Below, one piece after another: positions 43,807 through 52,094 of a stretch of DNA of 64,000 bases. How positions within the stretch are numbered: the first letter of the stretch is position 1; each line of letters opens with the position of its first letter. The position numbers and the translations under genes are program-made. Source of the DNA: Superficieibacter sp. HKU1 (GTDB lineage: Bacteria > Pseudomonadota > Gammaproteobacteria > Enterobacterales > Enterobacteriaceae); contig NZ_CP119754.1 of NCBI RefSeq assembly GCF_029319185.1, positions 3,906,001 to 3,970,000 of the forward strand, in the 5' to 3' direction. The notes under the pieces were generated by a model, which did no database searches, was not told the origin of the DNA, and saw only the letters and a list, made by a program, of their open reading frames with translations.

Positions 43807-43950
43807 ATGGAACTTGAAAAGTTAATGGCACATATTTCAATTATTCCTGATTACAGACACTCCTAAAAAGTAGAACATAAGTTATCAGACATTCTTCTTT
43901 TGACAATCTGCGCTGTCACTCCTGGTGCTGAGGGATGGGATGACATCCAT
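43807..43950 (+). pseudogene. H-repeat (ISAs1-family) transposase N-terminal remnant
   Basis: The frame reads MELEKLMAHISIIPDYRHS, a stop, then KVEHKLSDILLLTICAV and GAEGWDDI, which matches the N terminus of the H-repeat-associated transposases found inside enterobacterial Rhs elements. It is cut by an internal stop and truncated after about 48 codons. Confidence 0.85.
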
Positions 43951-44539
43951 GGGGGCCGTATGCAGAAACGCATAGCTAAGGATACGTTGCGCGGAGTATG
44001 CGCAAGCTTGAGAAGAAACGGTGGCAGGCCTACCGGGAGCTGCTGTCGCAAATCGGCCCCAAACAACCCCGGCTGCTGTGATAAAGAGTCACGGTGGGCA
44101 GCGCAGGGGGAAAGCTCAGACAGGATCTTAGCCAGGGCGAAAGCATGAGTATTATTTTTTGTACAGCCATAGATCGAAGATAAAATACAATCAGAGATCG
44201 TGTGTTTTGCGTATATGAAAATACAACAGCGCCAACCGGGCATCAATGATATACAGGCTAAATATTTATTGCTTTGGTTGTATTTAATTGGTGATTGAAA
44301 ATAATTCTGACCAATAAAATAGAAATAATATTATTTTTTGATTACTAAAAATACCCGGTAGTTTACATTTTTATTATACAGGCATTATCCGAAGGACTAT
44401 CCGGCAATCATCGTTAGGTTATTTTAATACTAATTAATTTCATGAGGTGTTTAGCGGGGATAATATCTCCTGAAATAATTTTCTCAGCGAATAACATTAA
44501 TTAAATGTTATTGATTCCTGAAACAGGGAGTGCATAAGG
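43951..44539. other. Rhs intergenic debris, no intact gene
   Basis: From 43951 to 44150 the DNA is moderately GC-rich with fragments (open frame reading QKRIAKDTLRGVCASLRR) that may be another degraded mobile-element piece. From 44150 to 44520 it is AT-rich and shows no gene. The last bases, including TGCATAAGG before the next start, copy the upstream end of the first rhs gene. Confidence 0.5.
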
Positions 44540-46476
44540 ATGGCAGATAACTATACCGTGCGTAAGAGCGGAGACTGGAAAGTCGTCAGCACCAAACCGG
44601 ACGTGTGTAAAACGCCGCGCGGGGATTCGACACCGCCCGTCCCCTACCCTGTCACGGCGAATATGGGTACGGCGGTGATGGTGGTGGAGTCGGTGAAGCT
44701 GAACGGCTGCCCGGCGCTGGTGCTTGACCAGAGTAAAATCCCGCAGACCATCGGTGATTCACCGGGTGCCGCGAAAGGCGTGAGCAGTGGCACGGTGGGG
44801 GATGTATGTGAGCCGCTGGAGCACAGCGAGACAGTGTTCTTTGGCGGCAAACCCATGTTACGGCACAACGATGAGTTCTGGATGAACAGCCGGAACACTA
44901 TTGGTCTGATAGTGGGACAGCCGCCACCGGGAGGGGTTCCGGCAGACGAGGCAGACCCGCCGGATGAGCCTGAGACGGAAGAGGAAGAAGAGGAAGAAGG
45001 CAGCGGCTGGGCTACTCGCAGACGGGAATGCTGACAACGCAACGCGCGGGCAGCCAAGCAGAACCGGAGACCGGGAACAAAGACCTGCAACGCCAGTGGC
45101 TGTACGACAAAGCGTATAACCTGACGATGATATCGGACTCGCTGCGCGGCACGATGGTCAACAGCGTGACGGCGAACGACCAGATAAGTCACGCCACTTG
45201 GACGGGCAGCGGCAAAACGCTGATGTGTGAAGAGCGCTTTACCTACGACAAAAACCTAAATATCACCCGCCGTCAGGCCTGGGTGAACGAGGTGCTGGAA
45301 AGTGAGACGAGCCAGCATCAACAGCATGGCCGGGTGATATTGAGTGGACACTAAGAATGGCGACACTCAACACACCGTATTAACCCGGACACCGGGATGC
45401 CGGAGGAAGGGAAATTTATCCGGGTGGTCAATGAGCATGGTATCACCTGGAAATACGATGTTAACGATCGCTTGGTGGAAAAACTGGTTGATAAAGGCGG
45501 CTTCCGGCCATTGCAGTGGCGCTACCGCTGGAATGCGCGGAGTCAGCTTACCGGACTGGAAACACCTGAGGGAGAACGCTGGGAGTATAAATACGACCCG
45601 TTCGGGCGCAGAATCAGTAAGCGCTGTACCAACCGGGACAAGCCCGGTATGGATTTTCACTGGAACGGGGACCAGTTAACGGAAGAAATTCCGGTTAACG
45701 CCGATGGTACACAGGACAGTGAAAATGCCATCCGCTGGATATACGAGCCGGGCAGTTTTACGCCACTGGCACGTTATGAGAAAGGCCAGTTGCATTATGC
45801 CATCACGGATACGGTTGGCCGTATTCAGGAGCTGCTGACCGAAGATGGCGAAATCGTCTGGCGGGGCAAACAACAGCTTTGGGGCCGGGAAGAGAGTGCG
45901 AATGATGACAATATATCATGCAGGCTGCGTTTTCCGGGGCAGTATGAGGATATGGAGTCGGGGCTGTACTATAACCGTTTCCGGTACTATGATTGCGAAA
46001 CGGGGCAGTATCTGTGTGCAGATCCTATTGGGTTACTAGGAGGCACTAATCCATATGGTTATGTATTAAATCCATTATATTACAGTGACCCGCTTGGGTT
46101 AGACTGTTATTCGTGGGATGCAAATCTCAGACGCTGGCGGAATAGCAAAGGGGAGTTTGTTAGAGTTGCTACTCGAGATTTCTTTGAACAGGACCTTAAA
46201 AGACAAGGGTTGCGGACACCTCCTGCATCTTTAAAAGAAACGTGGATTGATGGTCAATATAAAATAACGGTTAGAGCTCATCCGGCGGCCCCCAATCATG
46301 GATATACTGGCAGTATATATAGAGTATCGCGCCAGAAGATTGGAGATGGTACAGAATATATGGATATTTATGGTGATTGGCATAAGGAATCAACGCTGAA
46401 ACCAAATTATAAGGGTGGTGCTCCTAATCCGACTTATGATGCACAAGCAGCAAAAGATACACATATCCCTTATTAA
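44540..46476 (+). pseudogene. Second DUF4150-Rhs gene, internally deleted, with a different toxin tip
   Basis: Positions 44540-45010 are nearly identical to the start of the first rhs (38527-38997). The sequence then jumps to the equivalent of 41498, removing about 2500 bp (not a multiple of three) at a short GG microhomology, so translation stops at 45034. Core sequence continues in another frame (GYSQTGMLTTQRAG) until a CAC-TAA nonsense change at 45352-45354, where the first rhs has AAA, and resumes open to 46476. The tip after DPLGL (about 125 residues) is unlike the first: it contains ITVRAHPAAPNHGYTGSIYR and KGGAPNPTYDAQAAKDTHIP. Toxin family not recognised. Confidence 0.88.
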
Positions 46477-46494
46477 GGAAAGGTGATTATTTTC

Positions 46495-46869
46495 ATGAAA
46501 AATACAATAGATGAAATAAGTAAAACATTAAAAGAAAAAGAGTGGTGTGATATGGAAATAGATAGCATCAGTAATAATGATTTAATTATAAAGGGATGTA
46601 TGGAGTTAACAGATCAAGATTATTTTATAGAATTTAAATTCTGTGATGTCTCTTATATTGATGCGCCTCTTTCATGGACAGTTGATACTCGTGAGGAGTG
46701 CATATTCAAATACGTCGATAAAAAATTGATTTCTGTAGATTCTTCTGGGTTTCAAAAATATTTTCACTTGGGTGGTGATTATATGTTTTCATTTTTAGCT
46801 GACTTTTTTAATTCAAAGGATTGGATCCATATAGTTGCGAATTCGGTGGAATATAGAATTTTAACTTAG
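46495..46869 (+). CDS. Probable immunity protein of the second Rhs tip
   Basis: About 124 residues from the ATG at 46495. Acidic and soluble: KTLKEKEWCDMEIDSISNND, MELTDQDYFIEFKFCDVSY and FHLGGDYMFSFLADFF. It begins 18 bp after the toxin-tip stop. No known family is recognised. Although its rhs gene is broken, the immunity gene looks intact, as would be kept if sister cells still deliver the toxin. A GTG at 46483 is an alternative start. Confidence 0.65.
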   Translation: MKNTIDEISKTLKEKEWCDMEIDSISNNDLIIKGCMELTDQDYFIEFKFCDVSYIDAPLSWTVDTREECIFKYVDKKLISVDSSGFQKYFHLGGDYMFSFLADFFNSKDWIHIVANSVEYRILT

Positions 46870-47038
46870 AAGTTATCCCGGTAGGCGTAAACCAGAAGAG
46901 GGGAAGACAGAGGGTATCTGGCTACAGTCCTTGCGGGGTTTCGTAATCTTGCCCTGGGATTTAACACAAATTTAATTCATGCGCTTGCCCTACTGCAACC
47001 CACGACCCGTCATTATAACCATTTGGAGGTATAACAAA

Positions 47039-48028
47039 ATGTTTAATGATAGAAAAATTGAGGACTATTCAGATTATGATATATCAGTAATGCTTGGTAT
47101 TGTAAAGCCTGAAAATATTAACTTCCAGTCGATAATTAATAATCTTGATTGTCATAAGGATTTCTATGGTGTCGGTATTATTTATAATGATGGTGTCGAA
47201 TCTTTTGTGATCCGGAAGTCAAGACCTGGAGCCGGTGCCGTAGCGCATAAAATTACACATATTATTATCACCAAAATACTCACATCTCTTCCTGATTCAG
47301 TCAAAAAGAACTTTGAAGATATAGTTACTTCATCATTAATTGAAAACGAGAAAACATCATTCATATTGTCTTGTGGAGCGATGATTCTATGGGGTATCGG
47401 AACTTTTATTGCTGATGCGGCTACAGTAGCATCTTTCGGAGGTGCTACTCCTCTTGCTGTAATTTCGACGGCAGGCACTATAGCTACAGGAGCACAATGT
47501 GTAAATAGTGGATTGAGATTGTACGATTTAAATTTTAATGATGGTAAATGGGTTAGGTGGTTTGACTCTCAGACATGGTATTTATCCACAATTGCAATAT
47601 TAGACCTGATAGCTCTGGCCGGTGCTGGTCGGGATTTATATAAAGCTGTTAAAGCATTTAGAGCTATTAAAAGTGTATCCAGTAATGCTACAGTCTCGTT
47701 GATAAAATGGCTGCGTGGATTTAATGTGACTGAGCGAATTACCCTTTCAAAAAATATCATTAAGCATTTTAACCCCAACGCTTCAGAAAAACAAATTAGC
47801 ATGTGGTTAACAGCTAATAGGTACCCTAAAGTACTAGACTCTGAAAACGCCATGCGTGAGATAAATAGTTATCTTAATGATACAATAATATCATCAATGG
47901 GATATGGCGGTAGCGCACTTAATGGGGTACTCAGTGGCGCTCCTTTTGTGGCTAAAAAGCAGGAACCAGAGTATACAGAGCAAGATCGTTACGCAATAGG
48001 AATACTACGTACAGAGCAGACATTTTAA
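47039..48028 (+). CDS. Putative pore-forming-type T6SS effector
   Basis: About 329 residues from the ATG at 47039, with TTGGAGG nine bases upstream. The N-terminal 105 residues are soluble. A hydrophobic hairpin follows at about 107-155 (SFILSCGAMILWGIGTFIAD, LAVISTAGTIATGA) and a further hydrophobic helix at 181-196 (YLSTIAILDLIALAGA). The C-terminal part is basic and helical. The Gly/Ala-rich hairpin recalls colicin-type or Ssp6/Tme-type membrane toxins, but I cannot name the family. It is followed, with a TAATG overlap, by a multi-spanning membrane protein that fits an immunity partner. It sits after the Rhs modules, 1.5 kb from the island end, and is AT-rich. Confidence 0.65.
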   Translation: MFNDRKIEDYSDYDISVMLGIVKPENINFQSIINNLDCHKDFYGVGIIYNDGVESFVIRKSRPGAGAVAHKITHIIITKILTSLPDSVKKNFEDIVTSSLIENEKTSFILSCGAMILWGIGTFIADAATVASFGGATPLAVISTAGTIATGAQCVNSGLRLYDLNFNDGKWVRWFDSQTWYLSTIAILDLIALAGAGRDLYKAVKAFRAIKSVSSNATVSLIKWLRGFNVTERITLSKNIIKHFNPNASEKQISMWLTANRYPKVLDSENAMREINSYLNDTIISSMGYGGSALNGVLSGAPFVAKKQEPEYTEQDRYAIGILRTEQTF

Positions 48029-48591
48029 TGAAAATCATAAATTTTATTACCGGGAAGAATATTAGCTCATTGATTTATTATTTTGATAGCATTAATGAAA
48101 ATGATATTATCGAACATGCGCTTAATAATATTTGGCTTAAACAAAAAATACCCAATCCGCTTTCTGTTATTGCAATAATGATGTTATTGATGTTCTCATT
48201 CTCGGTACCATTTCAAATTACACTTGTCAGTTTTGATTTTCCTCCTCCAGTAGCCGTCTCAATTATATATCCACCTGTATTAATTGTTGTTGTATTAGTG
48301 GTTCTTGCCATGAAGGCAACGATAAAAGGAAGAAAATGGGCCGTTGTGACATTTAAATATCTGTTTCTGATTGATTGTCTTTTGTTTTTAATATCATTAT
48401 ATTTATCTTTTTATGTTGGAGATTTTCACTGGCAATTAATGATGGTAATAGCGGGGATGCTTTTGTGGAGTAGATATTTATTGAATAGCCACTCCTTTTT
48501 GATTGTAATAAAATTCTATCTCCATCGGAGGTTGGCTATGAATGTGATTGATAAGGTATCAGATAAAAAAAATACACATCAGGGAAAATAG
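48028..48591 (+). CDS. Multi-spanning membrane protein, probable immunity partner
   Basis: 187 residues with about four transmembrane helices (roughly 45-68, 76-97, 107-128 and 132-150; e.g. VIAIMMLLMFSFSV, VLIVVVLVVLAMKA, LIDCLLFLISLYLSFYV). The start overlaps the effector stop by one base (TAATG). Membrane immunity proteins typically protect against toxins that form pores or act at the inner membrane. Function is inferred from topology and coupling. Confidence 0.65.
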   Translation: MKIINFITGKNISSLIYYFDSINENDIIEHALNNIWLKQKIPNPLSVIAIMMLLMFSFSVPFQITLVSFDFPPPVAVSIIYPPVLIVVVLVVLAMKATIKGRKWAVVTFKYLFLIDCLLFLISLYLSFYVGDFHWQLMMVIAGMLLWSRYLLNSHSFLIVIKFYLHRRLAMNVIDKVSDKKNTHQGK

Positions 48592-48622
48592 CATATGAGG
48601 TTATTGACTGCCTGGTGAATAA

Positions 48623-49231
48623 ATGAAATTTCATCTAATTGAACTGGTTCATAAGACCTTAACCAGTATTGTTAAACCGTATATGGCTGAACCCAAAAAT
48701 GTGCAGGAAAAATTTTCATGCTGTGAACGCCCTGTGGGAGAATTTGATTATCGTGGTTACAGACTGCTCAACAGCTATAAACAATCTGTTATCCGTGGAG
48801 CCATTTGTCACACTGCACATCAGGTCGTGATTAAACGCATCACTGAGAAAAATGGCGGTATCATCCCCTTCGATCTGGCCGATCATTTCATGCTGGCGCA
48901 GGGGGTGGATATTGAGAGCCGGACAGATATTGCCCCGTCAGGAGAAATTGATGCAGGGACAGAAACCCGTGCCAGGAACCCGCTGTTAAGCCTGTCCGGA
49001 CGCTGGGGACTCGTAGGCAAAGCCGGTATCGGTAACGCCATTCCTACCGGAGGCGTACAGTGGGACATGTTTGGTGAAGGTGCCCGCACCATCATGTTTG
49101 AACGTGATGAATCACTGATTGATCTACTGGAGCCGGATCAGGTGGAGCGTCTGAAACGTATTATCACTGAGCAGGCAGAGGCCAGCACGGATATTCAGCC
49201 GATAAAAGCTGAACATCAGGGCGCAGGATAA
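48623..49231 (+). CDS. Unrecognised protein at the right end of the T6SS island
   Basis: 202 residues, soluble, no signal peptide. Visible features: FSCCERPVGEFDYRGYRLLN, IKRITEKNGGIIPFDLADHF and GRWGLVGKAGIGNAIPTGG. Codon use and GC are closer to the tss genes than to the AT-rich toxin pair upstream. It ends on a perfect terminator. I do not recognise a family; it could be an effector, an adaptor or an element-maintenance gene. Confidence 0.6.
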   Translation: MKFHLIELVHKTLTSIVKPYMAEPKNVQEKFSCCERPVGEFDYRGYRLLNSYKQSVIRGAICHTAHQVVIKRITEKNGGIIPFDLADHFMLAQGVDIESRTDIAPSGEIDAGTETRARNPLLSLSGRWGLVGKAGIGNAIPTGGVQWDMFGEGARTIMFERDESLIDLLEPDQVERLKRIITEQAEASTDIQPIKAEHQGAG

Positions 49232-49262
49232 AAAGGGACAGCGTAATTGTTGTCCCTTTTTT
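49231..49262 (+). terminator. Rho-independent terminator
   Basis: AAAAGGGACA (49231-49240) pairs perfectly with TGTCCCTTTT (49251-49260) around a 10-base loop, with a T-run after the stem. It overlaps the last base of the 202-residue gene. Confidence 0.9.
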
Positions 49263-49546
49263 CAATGATACGCAGTAAATTACATGATTCGTTAACACGA
49301 TTAACCAAACTGGTTACAGGTTGCTAAAACAGCTTTATCAGGTTTTGTTAATGAACAGGATCATACCTTGTGAAGCTGTAGCAGAAACCAAATCCGCATC
49401 CGGTGACGGACAAACCAGTAAGCCAATGTTGTAGATAACCTGCAATTCTGCAAGGAATGCTTTCGTGGTAGTCTGCTTGGTGGTCCCGACAAACAGCTAA
49501 AAATAGTTTTAGTATAGAAAACATTTCATTAGCCCAAAGGACTGCG

Positions 49547-49564
49547 CCGAGTCCGGGCACCACC
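49547..49564 (+). other. Right attachment repeat of the T6SS island (tRNA-Phe 3' end)
   Basis: CCGAGTCCGGGCACCACC is an exact copy of 9323-9340, the last bases of the tRNA-Phe gene plus four flanking bases, in the same orientation. The upstream part of the tRNA is absent. It marks the likely right end of the island that starts at 9289. Confidence 0.8.
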
Positions 49565-49674
49565 ATTCAAAACCGGCTGGTCAGTTTTACAAGATGCAAT
49601 CCTGACGGACACGAAGTCGAGCCAGTAAAAACACGATGTAACGCTGTTATTTGCTGTTGAAAGAAAGGCTCCTG

Positions 49675-49706
49675 AAGAACAGACTTGTTTGCGCAAGTCT
49701 GTTCTT
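49675..49706. terminator. Strong stem-loop downstream of the right attachment repeat
   Basis: AAGAACAGACTTG (49675-49687) pairs perfectly with CAAGTCTGTTCTT (49694-49706) around a 6-base loop; AAAG and TTTC flank it. It may be the original terminator of the tRNA-Phe transcript, now separated from the tRNA by the insertions. Confidence 0.6.
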
Positions 49707-49948
49707 TCGTGCGTGATCTTTACAGACCCTGATCGCTAATGCCAGATTGTGTCAGTTCGATATTCATCCACTAATTACGTCAGCTCTGTTTCCAGCATAT
49801 CCCTCAAACTATCAACACTTTTATCCGTGTATTTTTAGTCCTGCATTCAAACGCGAATCGGCTCAACGGGTTGTTGACCCAAATTACACTGTCTCTGACG
49901 CTGCCGGGCAAGGTGAAATAATTACCTCTTACACATAAAAAATAGCAT

Positions 49949-51094
49949 TCACGATCCACTTACTGCACTACCCAGAGGTATTCCTTCATAATTGTTCGGC
50001 AGATCAATGCTGTAAATATTAAATACTCGTTTAGCTTTACCTGTATCCGATGTGGATACAACAGGCTGTTTTACCGGAATCCAGAGTTTTCGGTCGGGTG
50101 AGATAAAAGAACCGTCCGGTCGAACCAGTCGTGGATCGCTAACCAGTACCGCACTTTTTCCATGAGGAGACCACAGAGTAATATTATGAGTTTCAGTTTC
50201 TGAGAAATAGATGTTTCCCTCCGAATCCATCGCGCATCCACCCGAAAAATTGTTGTCATAAACAAGCTCCACATGCCCGGCAAGAGCGGTATCAGAAAGC
50301 TTTTCATTCCAGAGATATTCGGTCTGTACCCGATACAACGGGCCTGTTGGCGCAGCCCAGTAGAGCCACGTGCCATCGGCGGTAATCTCGATCATATCAC
50401 TATTCGGTGGATGAAATGTTTTTCCCCCTTTAACGTGCGCCAGCATCGCGGGAGGTGCTTTATCGCTGGCTTTTACTACAGGCATACCCGACAGGCGGCG
50501 GAGGGTAAGGCCGTTTTTGAGATCGTGAATAATAATGCCCCCCAGTCCTGAATCAGAAATGTATATTCGTGAACCGTGGAAACGTAGATCATTCATCTGC
50601 GCGCCCGGAGGCAGGATGGTTTCATCAAAACGCAGAATTCTAATAATCTCACCACTTCCGGCGTCTAATTGGACAATTTTCTGCGCACCCGGGCCGGGTC
50701 TGGCGAACTGCTCGCCGAAAATACCGGCGCTTAATGAACCCTGATCGACACACCATACGCTTTCATCAGTAAATACATGTACCGAATTGAGATAGACAAA
50801 CGCCTCGCTGCCATCGTCCCCCGGCTGCCAGGTATTCCAGCGGTTTCCCGGAAAAGGCTGCAGGCTGCCATCTGCCCTCTGACGCGCCAGTGAGGGTGTG
50901 GCATATTCAGCAGAATAGCGCGGCAGACCAAGAAAAAGTCTGCCGCTGCGGGTAATCGCGACCTGGTTTGCCATCCAGGGAGACTGAACGGCAACCTGCA
51001 ATACAGGCTTTAATGTGACGGCATGAGTGAAAGGGATTCTGCCAGCACAAAGCACAGCAAGTACTTTTAGAAATGTACGGCGTGAATAAGTCAT
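49949..51094 (-). CDS. Tat-exported Yellow/MRJP-like beta-propeller protein
   Basis: 381 residues with a twin-arginine signal (YSRRTFLKVLAVLCAGRIPF). The body shows the Yellow/major-royal-jelly pattern seen in bacterial homologues: YLNSVHVFTDESVWCVDQGS, MNDLRFHGSRIYISDSGLGG, GGIIIHDLKNG and SGGCAMDSEGNIYFSETETH. Such six-bladed propellers resemble SMP-30/gluconolactonases; substrates are mostly unknown. Tat export suggests folding with a bound cofactor or metal before transport to the periplasm. It lies just outside the island, on the minus strand, without obvious operon partners. Confidence 0.8.
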   Translation of the reverse strand: MTYSRRTFLKVLAVLCAGRIPFTHAVTLKPVLQVAVQSPWMANQVAITRSGRLFLGLPRYSAEYATPSLARQRADGSLQPFPGNRWNTWQPGDDGSEAFVYLNSVHVFTDESVWCVDQGSLSAGIFGEQFARPGPGAQKIVQLDAGSGEIIRILRFDETILPPGAQMNDLRFHGSRIYISDSGLGGIIIHDLKNGLTLRRLSGMPVVKASDKAPPAMLAHVKGGKTFHPPNSDMIEITADGTWLYWAAPTGPLYRVQTEYLWNEKLSDTALAGHVELVYDNNFSGGCAMDSEGNIYFSETETHNITLWSPHGKSAVLVSDPRLVRPDGSFISPDRKLWIPVKQPVVSTSDTGKAKRVFNIYSIDLPNNYEGIPLGSAVSGS

Positions 51095-51202
51095 TTTCTG
51101 TTCCGGGTATCAGTTCTGGAAGTTATTCGCACCCAAAAGGCCAGTTCTCAACTAACCTTGCGATGAGTAATGCTCGGCAACAAAGTACATCAGAACTGCT
51201 GG

Positions 51203-51508
51203 CTACGACTGAGGCATCAGGCCTTTGTAACAGGTAAAAGAGCATGCCCCTTGCGGGCGCAGATCGCCATTCGGCCCCACGGCAACCACGGTACCTGCGC
51301 CATCAACGCCAAGGACCTGGCCGACCTGCGTCGACAGGACTTTCCAGTCCACAGGGTTAAGCCCGATCGCTGCGTTATGTACCAGTATGTCATCAGGCTT
51401 TAATGGCTGAGCGCTGAGATAACAATCCTGCAGTGCTGCCGGTGAATCGCCGCCCTGCCATACCCAGCCGCGCCATTCCGTGGGAACACAGAGGTCATTA
51501 TCAGACAT
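51203..51508 (-). pseudogene. Truncated zinc-type alcohol dehydrogenase/quinone oxidoreductase
   Basis: The frame begins MSDNDLCVPTEWRGWVW with AGGTG upstream and overlaps the VOC gene end by 8 bp. It carries the GroES-like start of the family (LKPDDILVHNAAIGLNPVDW, VLGVDGAGTVVAVG) but breaks off after about 101 residues; full-length relatives have over 300. The Rossmann NAD(P) domain is missing and only about 100 bp of non-coding DNA follow. Probably non-functional. Confidence 0.75.
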
Positions 51509-52004
51509 AGGCACCTGCCGAATAAGTCAGCTCATAACTGTGGCTGTAAAGCTCAATGATGTTGCCAAACGGATCTTCCATGTAGACCATCCGGTAGGGT
51601 TTCTCTCCAGGATAGTATTCACGCACAGGCATACGCTGTCTGCCGCCTGCGGCGACGATTTTAGCCGCTAATCCCTCCACATCCGGGTCCTGCACACAAA
51701 AGTGAAACACACCGCTCTTCCAGTATTCAAAGTTGTTTTCCGGTTTTTCAGCGGCTTTAAACTCAAACATCTCCACTCCAACACGATCGCCGGTTGAGAG
51801 GTGGGCAATACGAAATTTTTCCCAGCCTGAGCCAAATACGTCTGTGCACATTACGCCAATAGCGGAATCATCTTCCTGAATCTCAGTAGGCGGCATAATC
51901 AGATACCAGCCCATCACCTCGGTATAAAACGTAATGGCAGCGTCAAGGTCAGTGACCGACAGGCCAATGTGGGAAAAAGCACGGGGATAAGGTGTTGTCA
52001 TCAT
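51501..52004 (-). CDS. VOC-family (glyoxalase/dioxygenase-like) protein
   Basis: 167 residues with two beta-alpha-beta modules: FSHIGLSVTDLDAAITFYTE at the start, GVFHFCVQDPDVEGLAAKI in the middle and MVYMEDPFGNIIELYSHSYE near the end. The two histidines and the glutamate of these strands fit a metal site. Members include lactoylglutathione lyases, extradiol dioxygenases and resistance proteins; the precise activity is not shown. It is cotranscribed with the truncated dehydrogenase and lies 90 bp from a divergent LysR gene, which probably regulates it. Confidence 0.85.
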   Translation of the reverse strand: MMTTPYPRAFSHIGLSVTDLDAAITFYTEVMGWYLIMPPTEIQEDDSAIGVMCTDVFGSGWEKFRIAHLSTGDRVGVEMFEFKAAEKPENNFEYWKSGVFHFCVQDPDVEGLAAKIVAAGGRQRMPVREYYPGEKPYRMVYMEDPFGNIIELYSHSYELTYSAGAYV

Positions 52005-52094
52005 TTCTCTCCAGTGATGAAAAGATCTACAGACTACGTGCAGCCATGTATAATGAAAACAGTGATTCAGTTATAGGATTTATAAATTTTCATT

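Larger units (their letters stand above)
49263..49948. other. Island/chromosome border region without a gene
   Basis: No convincing gene. It contains the right tRNA-Phe-derived repeat (49547-49564) and a strong stem-loop (49675-49706). The remainder, including 49740-49930, shows no ribosome-site-supported frame. Confidence 0.6.

Noticed and set aside
46870..47038. Transposase C-terminal remnant between the second Rhs immunity gene and the pore-former-like effector (frame with LRGFRNLALGFNTNLIHAL).
   Set aside because: It loosely resembles the end of DDE transposases but is too short and unsupported by inverted repeats to claim.
49348..49566. 72-residue minus-strand ORF over the right att repeat.
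   Set aside because: Same kind of false frame as at the left tRNA end, with no ribosome site and no protein-like features.
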